DNA of 33,178 bases from an uncultured Clostridium sp. (GCA_958413095.1 CATYUF010000014.1:1-33178); one strand, 5' to 3'; numbered from the stretch's first letter, positions 23,548 through 31,643 are shown. A program made the numbers and translations. Notes: a model not told the origin generated them from the letters alone.

Positions 23548-25356
23548 CTATTCCCCAAATATTGCCTCAAATTCATCAGCTTCGATTTTTTCTTTTTCTA
23601 ATAAAATTCCAGCTACTTGATGTAATTTGTCAACATTATCTGTTAATATTTGTTTAGCTCTATTATATCCAGTATCTACTATTCTTTTTGTTTCTTCATC
23701 TATTACTGCTGCTGTTTCTTCTGAATATTCTTTTGTATGTCCAAAATCTCTTCCTAAGAATACTTCTTCTTGGCTTTCCCCTAACATTAAAGCCCCTATT
23801 CTTTCACTCATACCATATTTTGTTACCATGCTTCTAGCTATTTTTGTAGCTCTTTCTATATCATTACTTGCTCCTGTTGATATATCATTTAATATAAGTG
23901 CTTCTGCTACTCTTCCTCCTAGTAATGATACAATATTTTCTTCCATTTCTGTTTTTGACATGAAAGATTTATCTTCTGTTGGTCTATACATTGTATATCC
24001 GCCAGCCATTCCTCTTGGTACTATTGATATTTGATGCACTGGGTCTTGTGTTTCTAAGTAGTGACTTACTACTGCATGACCTGCTTCATGATATGCTACT
24101 AGTCTATTTTCTTTATCGCTTCTTACTCTTGTTTTCTTTTCTGGTCCCATTGTAACTTTTACCATTGCATCTTCTATTTCTTTCATTCCAATTTCAGTTA
24201 AGTTTCTTCTTGCTGCTAAAAGTGCTGCCTCATTTAGGACATTTTCTAAATCTGCTCCTGCGAATCCTGAAGTATTTTTTGCTATTATTTTTAAATCTAC
24301 ATCATCTGCTAATCTTTTCTTTCTTGAATGTACTTCTAATATTTGTTCCCTTGCCTTAACATCTGGTGCTCCTACTACTATTTGTCTATCAAATCTTCCT
24401 GCTCTTAATAAGGCTTTATCTAATACATCTGGTCTATTTGTTGCTGCTAAAACGATTACTCCTTCATTTTCAGCAAATCCATCCATTTCTACTAATAATT
24501 GATTTAATGTTTGTTCTCTTTCATCATGTCCTCCACCAAGTCCTGCACCTCTTTGTCTTCCTACTGCATCTATTTCGTCTATAAATATGATACATGGTGC
24601 ATTTTTCTTAGCTTCTTCAAATAAATCTCTTACTCTTGATGCACCTACTCCGACAAACATTTCAACAAAGTCTGAACCACTTATTATGAAAAATGGTACT
24701 CCTGCTTCTCCTGCTACTGCTTTTGCTAATAAAGTTTTACCTGTTCCTGGTTGACCTACTAATAAAACTCCTTTTGGAATTCTTGCTCCCATATCTGTAA
24801 ATTTCTTTGGATTTTTTAAGAATTGTACTATTTCACTTAATTCTTCTTTTTCTTCATCAACACCTGCTACATCTTCAAATGTTATTCTATTCTTTTCTGC
24901 TGGTGTCATCATTCTAGCTTTGCTTTTTCCAAATGCCATTGTTTTATTACCCGGAGCTCCATTATTTGCTCCTCCCATCATTAAGAACCAGAATACTAAG
25001 AAAATTATTATTATTCCAAATGGTGTTAACAAGCTAAGAATTGTTATGAATATTGACTCAGATTTTTCTTCTAAAGTAAATGCTCCTGCTTTAAGAAAGT
25101 CTTCTGTGTAAGCCATAAAACTTTCCATATCTGGTATGTTTACTTCTTTTTTTACTCTATCGTCTTTTAATTGTACTTGTGCATTTTTACCATCTGCTTG
25201 TATTTGTATTGATTCAACATTTCCATTATTAATATCAGCTATTAAATCAGAATATTTTAATTTAGAATTACTATTTTCTAGTACTGATGATAATACTACA
25301 ATAAATATTACTCCTATAATTAGCCACATAGCTAATGTTTTAATTCCATTTTTCAA
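23548..25356 (-). CDS. ftsH: ATP-dependent zinc metalloprotease FtsH
   Basis: FtsH is a hexameric membrane AAA+ protease for damaged or unassembled membrane proteins and some cytosolic regulators. Two membrane segments (about 9-26 and 103-127) flank an extracytoplasmic domain. The AAA module follows: Walker A GQPGTGKT (201-208), Walker B IIFIDEID (256-263), and the second region of homology near 309-323. The zinc site HEAGH is at 423-427. At 602 residues it is slightly shorter than the B. subtilis enzyme. The start is TTG at 25356, with AGGAGG 8 nt upstream and an N-terminus fitting the first helix. It has its own extended -10 promoter and is followed by the J-domain gene. Confidence 0.97.
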   Translation of the reverse strand: MKNGIKTLAMWLIIGVIFIVVLSSVLENSNSKLKYSDLIADINNGNVESIQIQADGKNAQVQLKDDRVKKEVNIPDMESFMAYTEDFLKAGAFTLEEKSESIFITILSLLTPFGIIIIFLVFWFLMMGGANNGAPGNKTMAFGKSKARMMTPAEKNRITFEDVAGVDEEKEELSEIVQFLKNPKKFTDMGARIPKGVLLVGQPGTGKTLLAKAVAGEAGVPFFIISGSDFVEMFVGVGASRVRDLFEEAKKNAPCIIFIDEIDAVGRQRGAGLGGGHDEREQTLNQLLVEMDGFAENEGVIVLAATNRPDVLDKALLRAGRFDRQIVVGAPDVKAREQILEVHSRKKRLADDVDLKIIAKNTSGFAGADLENVLNEAALLAARRNLTEIGMKEIEDAMVKVTMGPEKKTRVRSDKENRLVAYHEAGHAVVSHYLETQDPVHQISIVPRGMAGGYTMYRPTEDKSFMSKTEMEENIVSLLGGRVAEALILNDISTGASNDIERATKIARSMVTKYGMSERIGALMLGESQEEVFLGRDFGHTKEYSEETAAVIDEETKRIVDTGYNRAKQILTDNVDKLHQVAGILLEKEKIEADEFEAIFGE

Positions 25357-25421
25357 AATTTCTTCCTCCTCTTTTATGCATTATGTTAAAATCACAACAC
25401 ATCCCCTTTATGTTTTAAAAT

Positions 25422-25450
25422 CTTATATCATATTGTTTTTTGTTTTTCAA
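25422..25450 (-). promoter_or_regulatory. ftsH promoter (extended -10)
   Basis: Minus strand: TTGAAA (25450-25445), 17 bp ending in TGA, TATAAG (25427-25422). A leader of about 60 nt precedes the TTG start. Confidence 0.7.
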
Positions 25451-25517
25451 TAGTTTTTTTATTTCTTTTTCATTACAAAATTACCATGCTTTCTATACCT
25501 TTACGGATACTGGGTAA

Positions 25518-26534
25518 TTATGCTTGGCCTAAAAAATATATTTTTGAATTTTTAGTTAAAACTTTTATATTTTTGTTTGGAGTTAAATATTTATTTCCTA
25601 CATTATTATTACAAAGTTTAATAATATCTTCTATATGTATTTTTTCTATTCCTTTGCTACTTCCAAAGAGCCTCGTTATAGTATATAGTATTAATCTTGA
25701 TTTTATTACTTTTTCTTCATTATTAAATTTCTTTAAATCTAGTATTATTGTTCTTTTTTCTAAATCTTCTTCTATAAGTATTTCTTTATATTCTTTTTCG
25801 ACCTGTTTTTCAATATATATTTCTTCTTCTGTTACTAAATCTGATAATCTATTTATTGTTTCTATAATATTGGGATTAAACTCTTTTTTTATAAATGGTA
25901 TTACAATATTTCTTATTTTGTTTCTGGTATAAATATTTTCAAAATTTGTTTTGTCTATTCTTGGATTTAAGTTTTCTTTTTCACAATATTCTTCAATTTC
26001 TTCTCTTTCACATTCAATCAGTGGTCTTATATATTTTTCTCTCTTTGCTTCGATTCCTTTTAATCCTGAAACTCCACTTCCTCTTATTATATTCATTATT
26101 ACTGTTTCTGTATTGTCATTTTTATTATGTGCTATTGCTATTTTACTTGAAGCTGTTTTTCTTAATATTTCATCAAAAAATTTATACCTTTCATTTCTTC
26201 CAGCTTCTTCTGTTCCTATTTTATTAGTATTGGCAATTTTTTCTACATCTATACTTTTTGAATAGAAATTAATTCCATTTTTCTCACAGTATTTTTTGAC
26301 ATAATTTTCATCTTCTTTTGCTTCTTCCCTAATCATATGATTAATGTGTGCAACTGTAATTTTAAAATCTAATGTCCCATTTTCTTTTATTTCTTTTAGA
26401 ACATTTAACATACACATTGAATCAGGTCCTCCGGAAACTCCTAATACTAACTTGTCTCCATTTGATATTAATTCATATTTTTTTATTGTATCTAAAACTT
26501 TTTCTTTTAATCCATATATTATTCTTTTTGCCAT
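25518..26534 (-). CDS. tilS: tRNA(Ile) lysidine synthetase
   Basis: TilS converts C34 of the CAU-anticodon tRNA-Ile to lysidine so that it reads AUA, an essential step. The N-type PP-loop is seen as SGGPDS (34-39) in LVLGVSGGPDSMCMLN, with further family stretches AHNKNDNTETVIMNIIRGSG and YTRNKIRNIVIPF. At 338 residues it lacks most of the C-terminal domains of the E. coli and B. subtilis enzymes and resembles the short form, as in Aquifex. TAGGAGAG precedes the ATG. The usual neighbour ftsH follows, but hpt, often between them, is absent. It lies 101 nt after dnaB and may be read from the rplI promoter. Confidence 0.95.
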   Translation of the reverse strand: MAKRIIYGLKEKVLDTIKKYELISNGDKLVLGVSGGPDSMCMLNVLKEIKENGTLDFKITVAHINHMIREEAKEDENYVKKYCEKNGINFYSKSIDVEKIANTNKIGTEEAGRNERYKFFDEILRKTASSKIAIAHNKNDNTETVIMNIIRGSGVSGLKGIEAKREKYIRPLIECEREEIEEYCEKENLNPRIDKTNFENIYTRNKIRNIVIPFIKKEFNPNIIETINRLSDLVTEEEIYIEKQVEKEYKEILIEEDLEKRTIILDLKKFNNEEKVIKSRLILYTITRLFGSSKGIEKIHIEDIIKLCNNNVGNKYLTPNKNIKVLTKNSKIYFLGQA

Positions 26535-26581
26535 TTTCTCTCCTAGCTGGAATGTTTCACTTTTTCTTTATAAATGATTTT

Positions 26582-26603
26582 CGTCTCCGACCCCAAAATT
26601 ATC
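26582..26603 (-). repeat. Third copy of the GGGGTCGGAG repeat (dnaB-tilS spacer)
   Basis: On the minus strand it reads GGATAATTTTGGGGTCGGAG followed by ACG, sharing its core with the copies at 22836-22905. It lies in the short spacer between dnaB and tilS. Confidence 0.5.
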
Positions 26604-26635
26604 CATTCCTTCTTTTATTATCTTTCATTATCACA

Positions 26636-27970
26636 TTAGTCATCAAATCTTCTTTCTAAGTTAACAAATTTTGTATAACTTCCTAACCATAATAGTTCTA
26701 CTGTTCCAGTTGAGCCTCCTCTGTGTTTTGCAATTATTACTTCTGCTATGTCTTTCTTTTCACTATCTTGGTTATAATAGTCATCCCTATATAAAAACAT
26801 AACTATGTCGGCATCTTGCTCTATTGCTCCTGATTCTCTTAAGTCTGATAACATCGGTCTATGGTCTGGTCTCTGCTCTACAGCTCTTGATAATTGTGAT
26901 AAAGCTATTACTGGTACTCCTATTTCTTTTGCTAAAATTTTTAAAGACCTACTAATTTCTGAAATTTCTTGCTCACGGCTTCCATTTCTTTTATTACTAC
27001 CTTGAACTAATTGCAAGTAGTCAATTACTACCATTCCTATATTCTTCTCTAATTTTAATTTTCTACATTTAGCTCTTATTTCTGTAACAGATATACCTGG
27101 TGTATCATCTATAAATATTTCAGCTTCTGATAATGGACCTATACTTCCTGCTAGTTTTGTCCAGTCATCTTCTTCTAATTTACCAGTTCTTACTTTATTA
27201 CTATCAACCATAGCTTCACTACATAAAATTCTGTTTACCATTTGTTCTTTTGACATTTCTAAGCTAAATATAACTACTGGTACATTTGCTCTTACTGCTA
27301 CATTTGTTGCTATGTTTAATGCAAAAGCTGATTTTCCCATAGCAGGTCTTGCTGCTATTAGTATTAAATCTGACCCATGAAAACCTGCTGTTTTATAGTC
27401 AAGTTCTGTGAAACCTGTTGGAACTCCTGTAATATGTTGTTTTCTATTATATAATTCTTCTAATTGAGTAAAGCTATCTACCAAAATATCTTTTATTGGA
27501 GAATAACTCTTTTTATCTTTATTCTGCATTATATTAAAAATCTTCTTCTCTGCATTTTCCATAACATCTGTTACATCTTCTGTTGGGTCATATCCTAGTT
27601 CTATTATTTCATTTGCAGTTTTTATTAAGCTTCTTAATGTAGATTTTTCTTCAACAATATTTACATATTTCATTGCATTTGCTGTTGTAGGTACTTTGTC
27701 TGGTAACATTGCTAAATATTCAAGACCACCAACTTGTTCAAATTTACCTAAAGACTCTAACTCTGCCTTTACAGTAATTATATCTATTGGCTCTGCTCTA
27801 CTATATAAATTTAAAATTGCTCCATAAATTGCTCTATTATCTGCTCTATAAAAATCCTCTTCTTTTAAAACTTCTATTGCTGAGATAACTGCATCTTTAT
27901 CTGTAAGCATACTTCCTAAAATCGCTTGTTCTGCTTCTATGTCATTTGGTGGTACTTTACCTAGTTCCAT
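26636..27970 (-). CDS. dnaB: Replicative DNA helicase DnaB
   Basis: The hexameric 5'-3' helicase at the replication fork. The N-terminal domain (PPNDIEAEQAILGSMLTDKD...) is followed by the RecA-like motor with Walker A ARPAMGKSA (207-215), Walker B VVIDYLQL (314-321), and the arginine-finger loop KHRGGSTG (415-422). The 444-residue length is normal and there is no intein. In B. subtilis this gene is called dnaC. A GGGGGAA site precedes the ATG. It is second in the rplI-dnaB operon, an order conserved across Firmicutes. The spacer from rplI is 137 nt and includes a tandem duplication of the rplI 3' end. Confidence 0.97.
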   Translation of the reverse strand: MELGKVPPNDIEAEQAILGSMLTDKDAVISAIEVLKEEDFYRADNRAIYGAILNLYSRAEPIDIITVKAELESLGKFEQVGGLEYLAMLPDKVPTTANAMKYVNIVEEKSTLRSLIKTANEIIELGYDPTEDVTDVMENAEKKIFNIMQNKDKKSYSPIKDILVDSFTQLEELYNRKQHITGVPTGFTELDYKTAGFHGSDLILIAARPAMGKSAFALNIATNVAVRANVPVVIFSLEMSKEQMVNRILCSEAMVDSNKVRTGKLEEDDWTKLAGSIGPLSEAEIFIDDTPGISVTEIRAKCRKLKLEKNIGMVVIDYLQLVQGSNKRNGSREQEISEISRSLKILAKEIGVPVIALSQLSRAVEQRPDHRPMLSDLRESGAIEQDADIVMFLYRDDYYNQDSEKKDIAEVIIAKHRGGSTGTVELLWLGSYTKFVNLERRFDD

Positions 27971-28041
27971 TTTGATTCCCCCATATATTTTTAGATTTTT
28001 AAATTTGTTTTCTATAGTTTGTGCTTCCTTTTAAAACAGAT

Positions 28042-28124
28042 TTATATATTGAAACTTTTTTCTTTACACTGAAATGATAAATTCATTATATATTGAAGCT
28101 ATTATCTTTATTCTGAAATAACAT
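28042..28124. repeat. Imperfect tandem duplication covering the 3' end of rplI
   Basis: Two units of about 36-38 bp start at 28042 and 28086 (period 44): TTATATATTGAAACTTTTTT versus TTATATATTGAAGCTATTAT, continuing CTTTA..CTGAAAT in both. The second unit includes the rplI stop codon and last codons, so the first looks like a duplicated gene end that has drifted. Confidence 0.5.
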
Positions 28125-28554
28125 CTATTTTTACTTTTCCAATTACCCCTTCAAATAGTTTTATTTCTACACTTCTTACGCCTAATTCTTTTATTGTTTC
28201 TTTTAATTCTATTTTCTTTTTATCAACTACAATGTTGTATTGTTCTTTTAATTCTTGTGCTATTTCTTTTGAAGATACTCCACCAAAAATTTTTCCATTT
28301 CCACCTGCTTTTACTTTTATTTTTAGTGATATTTTTGATAATTTATCCGCAATTTTCATTGCTTCTTCTTTTTCTTGGTTTTTTTGGTATTTAGCTGAAT
28401 CTTGTTTTGCTTTTAACTTGCTCATATTTTCTTTATTTGCTTCTACTGCTAAATTTTTTGGAAATAAAAAGTTTCTTGCATATCCGTCTGATGCATTTAT
28501 TACTTGGTCTTTTTTTCCTACACCTTTTATGTCTGCTTTCAATATTACTTTCAT
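28108..28554 (-). CDS. rplI: 50S ribosomal protein L9
   Basis: bL9 binds 23S rRNA near the L1 stalk and extends outward, affecting frame maintenance. The 148-residue protein has the signature N-terminal domain (MKVILKADIKGVGKKDQVIN, GYARNFLFPKNLA), the long connecting helix (KAKQDSAKYQKNQEKEEAMK), and a C-terminal domain with KAGGNGKIFGGVSSKEIA. AAGGAGGTATATAACT precedes the ATG. It is first in the operon with dnaB, with a clear promoter 38 bp or more upstream. gdpP, which commonly directly precedes rplI in Firmicutes, is upstream but separated here by 934 bp holding two small transcription units. Confidence 0.97.
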   Translation of the reverse strand: MKVILKADIKGVGKKDQVINASDGYARNFLFPKNLAVEANKENMSKLKAKQDSAKYQKNQEKEEAMKIADKLSKISLKIKVKAGGNGKIFGGVSSKEIAQELKEQYNIVVDKKKIELKETIKELGVRSVEIKLFEGVIGKVKIDVISE

Positions 28555-28591
28555 AGTTATATACCTCCTTGTTTAGTAAAAACTATGATAT

Positions 28592-28620
28592 ATTCTACTA
28601 CATTTCTTCGTTTTTTTCAA
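28592..28620 (-). promoter_or_regulatory. rplI-dnaB promoter
   Basis: Minus strand: TTGAAA (28620-28615), 17 bp, TAGAAT (28597-28592). It gives a leader of about 30 nt. The rest of 28621-28790 is AT-rich with no feature I can support. Confidence 0.75.
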
Positions 28621-28791
28621 GTTATTTGACGACTGAAACAAGACTAAATTATGAAAATAACAGCTATATTTCATTAACAATAAATACCTTGCACTATTCT
28701 GTGAATTATTTACTATAATTTCATATTTTATTAATAACTTTTTCTTATCTCTAAATAGTTATATGAAATTTAAAGACTTTGTCAAAGCATA

Positions 28792-28820
28792 TTGTTTTTT
28801 AATAGATTTTTTATTATAAT
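28792..28820 (+). promoter_or_regulatory. Promoter of the 43-residue orphan gene
   Basis: Plus strand: TTGTTT (28792-28797), 17 bp, TATAAT (28815-28820). The predicted start (about 28827) is at the foot of the 5' hairpin. Confidence 0.75.
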
Positions 28821-28828
28821 GTAAGCAT

Positions 28829-28859
28829 CCTTTTCAAAGGAAATCTTTGCGAAAGGAGG
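28829..28859 (+). promoter_or_regulatory. 5' hairpin partly covering the ribosome binding site
   Basis: CCTTT (28829-28833) pairs with AAAGG (28852-28856), and CAAAG (28835-28839) with CTTTG (28845-28849), loop GAAAT. The right arm includes the first half of the Shine-Dalgarno AAGGAGG (28853-28859), so folding would limit ribosome access. Confidence 0.55.
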
Positions 28860-28867
28860 ATTATTCA

Positions 28868-28999
28868 ATGAACAATGCAGATTTGGTATGGCATTTGGTA
28901 GAATTACTTTTGCAAAAAGAAAAAGACTTAAATCAAGTAGCTCTTGACCAAGCCAAAAATGACAACAATCCAAATGACCTTAAGCAAGATGAGGTTTAG
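28868..28999 (+). CDS. 43-residue orphan peptide, function unknown
   Basis: Translated by hand: MNNADLVWHLVELLLQKEKD, then LNQVALDQAKNDNNPNDLKQDEV. I recognise no family. The first 30 residues form one amphipathic helix with a hydrophobic face (L, V, W, L, V, L, L, L); the tail is Asn/Asp-rich and acidic. No signal peptide. Despite its size it has every sign of a real gene: near-consensus promoter, AAGGAGG 8 nt before the ATG, and a strong terminator. It is on the opposite strand to its neighbours. The stop codon lies in a perfect 14-bp palindrome (GGTTTAGCTAAACC, 28993-29006). It could be a small regulatory or membrane-surface peptide, but nothing here decides. A longer minus-strand frame over the same DNA (28782-28973) lacks these signals. 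Confidence 0.7.
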   Translation: MNNADLVWHLVELLLQKEKDLNQVALDQAKNDNNPNDLKQDEV

Positions 29000-29014
29000 C
29001 TAAACCGAATTTAT

Positions 29015-29055
29015 GATAATGTAGCACTACCATTTTAGCTACATTATCTTTTTTT
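29015..29055 (+). terminator. Terminator of the 43-residue gene
   Basis: GATAATGTAGC (29015-29025) pairs perfectly with GCTACATTATC (29038-29048), followed by seven T. Confidence 0.9.
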
Positions 29056-29124
29056 AGTTATAGAAATTTGCATTTCCTATAACTCTAACATTACACACAA
29101 TTTATTAAATGAAACTATCACACG

Positions 29125-29277
29125 AATAAAAGAAGTGACATATAAGTAATTTAAAATGTCAAAATATTTTAAATTACTTGCATGTCACTTTTGTTCTAAA
29201 AAATGAAAATAACTAAATGCTACCATACATTTAGCTCTTTTCGATTATTCAATGAACTTTTATTACTTAATTAAGTT
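29125..29277 (-). ncRNA. Candidate small RNA of about 150 nt
   Basis: A minus-strand unit with a near-consensus promoter (29284-29312) just upstream and a 25-bp terminator-like hairpin at its end, and no open frame beyond five codons. Folding elements in order: a 12-bp palindrome ACTTAATTAAGT (29276-29265) at the predicted 5' end, then CTAAATG-8 nt-CATTTAG (29234-29228 with 29219-29213), then the terminal hairpin (29190-29166 with 29157-29133, 2 mismatches) followed by CTTTTATTCG. It starts downstream of the gdpP terminator and converges with the 43-residue gene. No known RNA family recognised. Confidence 0.55.
29133..29190 (-). terminator. 25-bp hairpin ending the candidate small RNA
   Basis: Arms 29133-29157 and 29166-29190, loop 8 nt, only two mismatched positions, T-rich flanks on both sides. 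It shares the arm sequence GACATATAAGTAAT with the gdpP terminator 290 bp away. Confidence 0.65.
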
Positions 29278-29283
29278 AAATAT

Positions 29284-29312
29284 AGTATACTACTTTTTTT
29301 ATTATATGTCAA
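29284..29312 (-). promoter_or_regulatory. Promoter of the candidate small RNA
   Basis: Minus strand: TTGACA (29312-29307), 17 bp, TATACT (29289-29284). There is no gene between it and the next terminator. Upstream, 29313-29426 is AT-rich with nothing else I can support. Confidence 0.7.
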
Positions 29313-29426
29313 ATGATTTCAAAAAATTCATTTCAACTCAATTTTTAGAACTTTTTTCTATATAGTGTATCATTCTATTAAAAGAATATCATGAGTATCC
29401 AAGAGAAGGAAACAGTAAACAAATAC

Positions 29427-29476
29427 GACATATAAGTAATCTAAAATATTTTAACATTTTAAATCACTTACATATC
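29427..29476 (-). terminator. Terminator of gdpP
   Basis: A 21-bp stem (29476-29456 with 29447-29427), loop 8 nt, 12 nt after the gdpP stop. All four imperfect positions are G-U only on the minus strand, showing that this is the strand that folds. T-rich sequence (TATTTGTTT) follows. Confidence 0.75.
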
Positions 29477-29488
29477 AAGTCTTTATAA

Positions 29489-31504
29489 TTATTCAATTTC
29501 CGAAAAATATTCGTTAATTCTATTAATCAATTCTTGTTTAGTTTCTTCCATTGTCATTCCTTCAACTTGAGCTCCTGCCAAAGTTATATGTCCTCCTCCA
29601 CCTAGTTTTTCAAGTATTATTTGCACATTTATGTCTCCAATAGACCTTCCACTTATGCATATTTTATTTCCTATTCTTCCTAGTACAAAAGATGCTGTAA
29701 TATCACTAATTGTTAACAATTCGTCTGCTGCTTTTGCACATATTACACTTGAGTCTTTTTCTTTTTTATCGTATATTGCAATCGCTATTGTGTCATTTAC
29801 TATTTCTGCTTTTTTTACTATACCTGAAATCTTATTAAATGTTGCTAGGTCACTTTGGAACCATTTCTTGACTTTTATTATATTTACTCCACATCTACGT
29901 AAATATGCTGCTGCTTCAAATGTTCTTACTCCTGTTTTAAAAGTAAAGTTTTTTGTATCCATCATTATTCCAGCATATAGACTTTCTGCCTCTATCGTTT
30001 TTAATTCAACTTTTGTTTCTGCATATTGCAATAATTCTGTTACAAGTTCAGCTGCTGATGAAGCATAGACTTCTTGGAATGTCAATGTAGCATTTTCTAT
30101 ATAATCTGCGCTTCTTCTGTGGTGGTCAATTATTACTATTTTGTCTGTTTTCTTTAATAATTCTGGTGCTTCTACATATGTTGCTTTATGGGTATCAACA
30201 ATAACTAATAATGTATCTTGATCAATATTTTCTTCTGCTACTTCTTTACTGATTAATATATCCTCATATTCTACTTCTTTTGATAATGACTGTTTGAAGC
30301 TTTGTAATGTATTACTTTCTTGACTATCTATAATATATGCATTTTTTCCAATATCTCTTGCTAAGCGATATACTCCCATACCGGCTCCCATAGAGTCAAT
30401 ATCAGGATTTGTATGTCCCATAATCATTACTTTACTAGATTCTTTTATTAAATTTTCCAATGCATGAGCTACAATTCTTGCTTTTACCTTTGTTCTTTTT
30501 TCTACTTCTTGAGCTCTTCCACCATAAAATTTATATATTTCATTTTCTCGTATAACAGCTTGGTCTCCACCTCTTCCAAGTACTATATCCATTGCAGCTC
30601 CTGCTGATTTATACTTTTCTTTATCTGTTATGCCATCATTAGATACTGCTATACTTAAAGTTAATTGTATATTTTCTTTTGTTTTTATTTCTTTTATTTT
30701 ATCTAAAATACTAAATTTATCTTCTTTTACTTTTTCTAGGTATCTTTGTTCAAATAAATATATATATCTATCTCTATCTGATTTTATTAAAATACCATTT
30801 GTTTTATCTGTCCATTCATAAACACATTTATCAATTTCTGCAATAACTTGAGGTTTTTCTTCACTTTCTAGTTGTTGCATTGTTTCTTCATAATTGTCTA
30901 CCATCATTATAGTTACACATGATTTAGAATCTTTGTATTCTTTTTGCAATTTGATGTTTTCAGTTTCATCTATAAAATATAGCATTAACATGTATATATC
31001 ATTATTTTTATTTTCGTGATGCTTTGAATGCACGAATTTTCCTACTATTTCGTAATATTTATTATTTAATTCAATATGTCTTACTATTGTTCTTTCTTTT
31101 TTATTTTCTCTACTTTCAATCTCTGTTTTTATATCTATTACTAAATCATTTAAATATGAATTTATATCTGTATTCATAAATTCTATATTAAATTTTGAAC
31201 TTTTCCATATTATATTTCCATCTGTTTCTATAATTATTAATGGAAATGGTGAATTTATTAAACTTGTTTTTGCTGCTGAATCAACTGTTAATGTTAAGTC
31301 TTGCAAAGTTTCTGATATTTCACTTTTCCTTCTATTGTTAGTATAGTATGAATATACTACGACAGATGCAAATAATATTATTGATGGTATTATCATTATG
31401 TGATTTTGCATACTTAGTATAATTAATAATATTAATATTATTACTAGATATATTTTAGTTTTTGAAATTAGTGTTTCGAAAAACTTTCTATTAGAATTTT
31501 GCAT
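29489..31504 (-). CDS. gdpP: Cyclic-di-AMP phosphodiesterase GdpP
   Basis: GdpP hydrolyses c-di-AMP, which controls potassium and osmolyte uptake and wall stress. Domains in order: two N-terminal membrane segments (about 15-31 and 37-54), a PAS-like sensor (about 75-150), a degenerate GGDEF domain (about 190-325, no GGDEF motif), then DHH/DHHA1. Catalytic metal motifs are visible: MGHTNPDIDSMG (about 362-373), VDTHK, DHHRR (about 457), and the C-terminal GGGGH. The 671-residue length is typical. AAGGAGAGGTGT precedes the ATG. A strong promoter (31529-31557) and its own terminator make it a single-gene unit, although rplI-dnaB follows in the conserved order. Confidence 0.96.
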   Translation of the reverse strand: MQNSNRKFFETLISKTKIYLVIILILLIILSMQNHIMIIPSIILFASVVVYSYYTNNRRKSEISETLQDLTLTVDSAAKTSLINSPFPLIIIETDGNIIWKSSKFNIEFMNTDINSYLNDLVIDIKTEIESRENKKERTIVRHIELNNKYYEIVGKFVHSKHHENKNNDIYMLMLYFIDETENIKLQKEYKDSKSCVTIMMVDNYEETMQQLESEEKPQVIAEIDKCVYEWTDKTNGILIKSDRDRYIYLFEQRYLEKVKEDKFSILDKIKEIKTKENIQLTLSIAVSNDGITDKEKYKSAGAAMDIVLGRGGDQAVIRENEIYKFYGGRAQEVEKRTKVKARIVAHALENLIKESSKVMIMGHTNPDIDSMGAGMGVYRLARDIGKNAYIIDSQESNTLQSFKQSLSKEVEYEDILISKEVAEENIDQDTLLVIVDTHKATYVEAPELLKKTDKIVIIDHHRRSADYIENATLTFQEVYASSAAELVTELLQYAETKVELKTIEAESLYAGIMMDTKNFTFKTGVRTFEAAAYLRRCGVNIIKVKKWFQSDLATFNKISGIVKKAEIVNDTIAIAIYDKKEKDSSVICAKAADELLTISDITASFVLGRIGNKICISGRSIGDINVQIILEKLGGGGHITLAGAQVEGMTMEETKQELINRINEYFSEIE

Positions 31505-31528
31505 ACACCTCTCCTTTTACTATAATAT

Positions 31529-31557
31529 ATTTTACTAAGTATTGAATAGTTTGTCAA
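31529..31557 (-). promoter_or_regulatory. gdpP promoter
   Basis: Minus strand: TTGACA (31557-31552), 17 bp, TAAAAT (31534-31529). The 139-bp spacer to the surface protein also holds a small hairpin TTGTAAA-TTTACAA (about 31611-31627) without a clear T-run, perhaps a weak terminator. Confidence 0.8.
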
Positions 31558-31643
31558 GATTAATCCATCGTACAAATTTTTTAATCTGACTCACTTATTA
31601 TATTAACTTAATTGTAAAGTTTTTACAATGTTATTATTAAAAT

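Noticed and set aside
25440..25520. Possible riboswitch in the tilS-ftsH spacer (ATTACC...GGTAAT pairing)
   Set aside because: The pairing lies upstream of the ftsH promoter and so would not be in the ftsH leader; no known riboswitch core recognised.
26575..26620. 12-codon frame (MDNFGVGDENHL) over the GGGGTCGGAG repeat
   Set aside because: The other repeat copies give a different frame and peptide, and the SD-like purines touch the ATG with no spacing.
23627..26659. Numerous plus-strand frames opposite ftsH, tilS and dnaB
   Set aside because: Antisense shadows of strongly conserved genes, with no start signals.
28782..28973. 63-codon minus-strand frame
   Set aside because: It overlaps the plus-strand 43-codon gene, which has promoter, ribosome binding site and terminator. 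The minus frame has none of these.
29389..29433. 14-codon plus-strand frame (MSIQEKETVNKYDI)
   Set aside because: No promoter or credible ribosome binding site, and it runs into the gdpP terminator hairpin.
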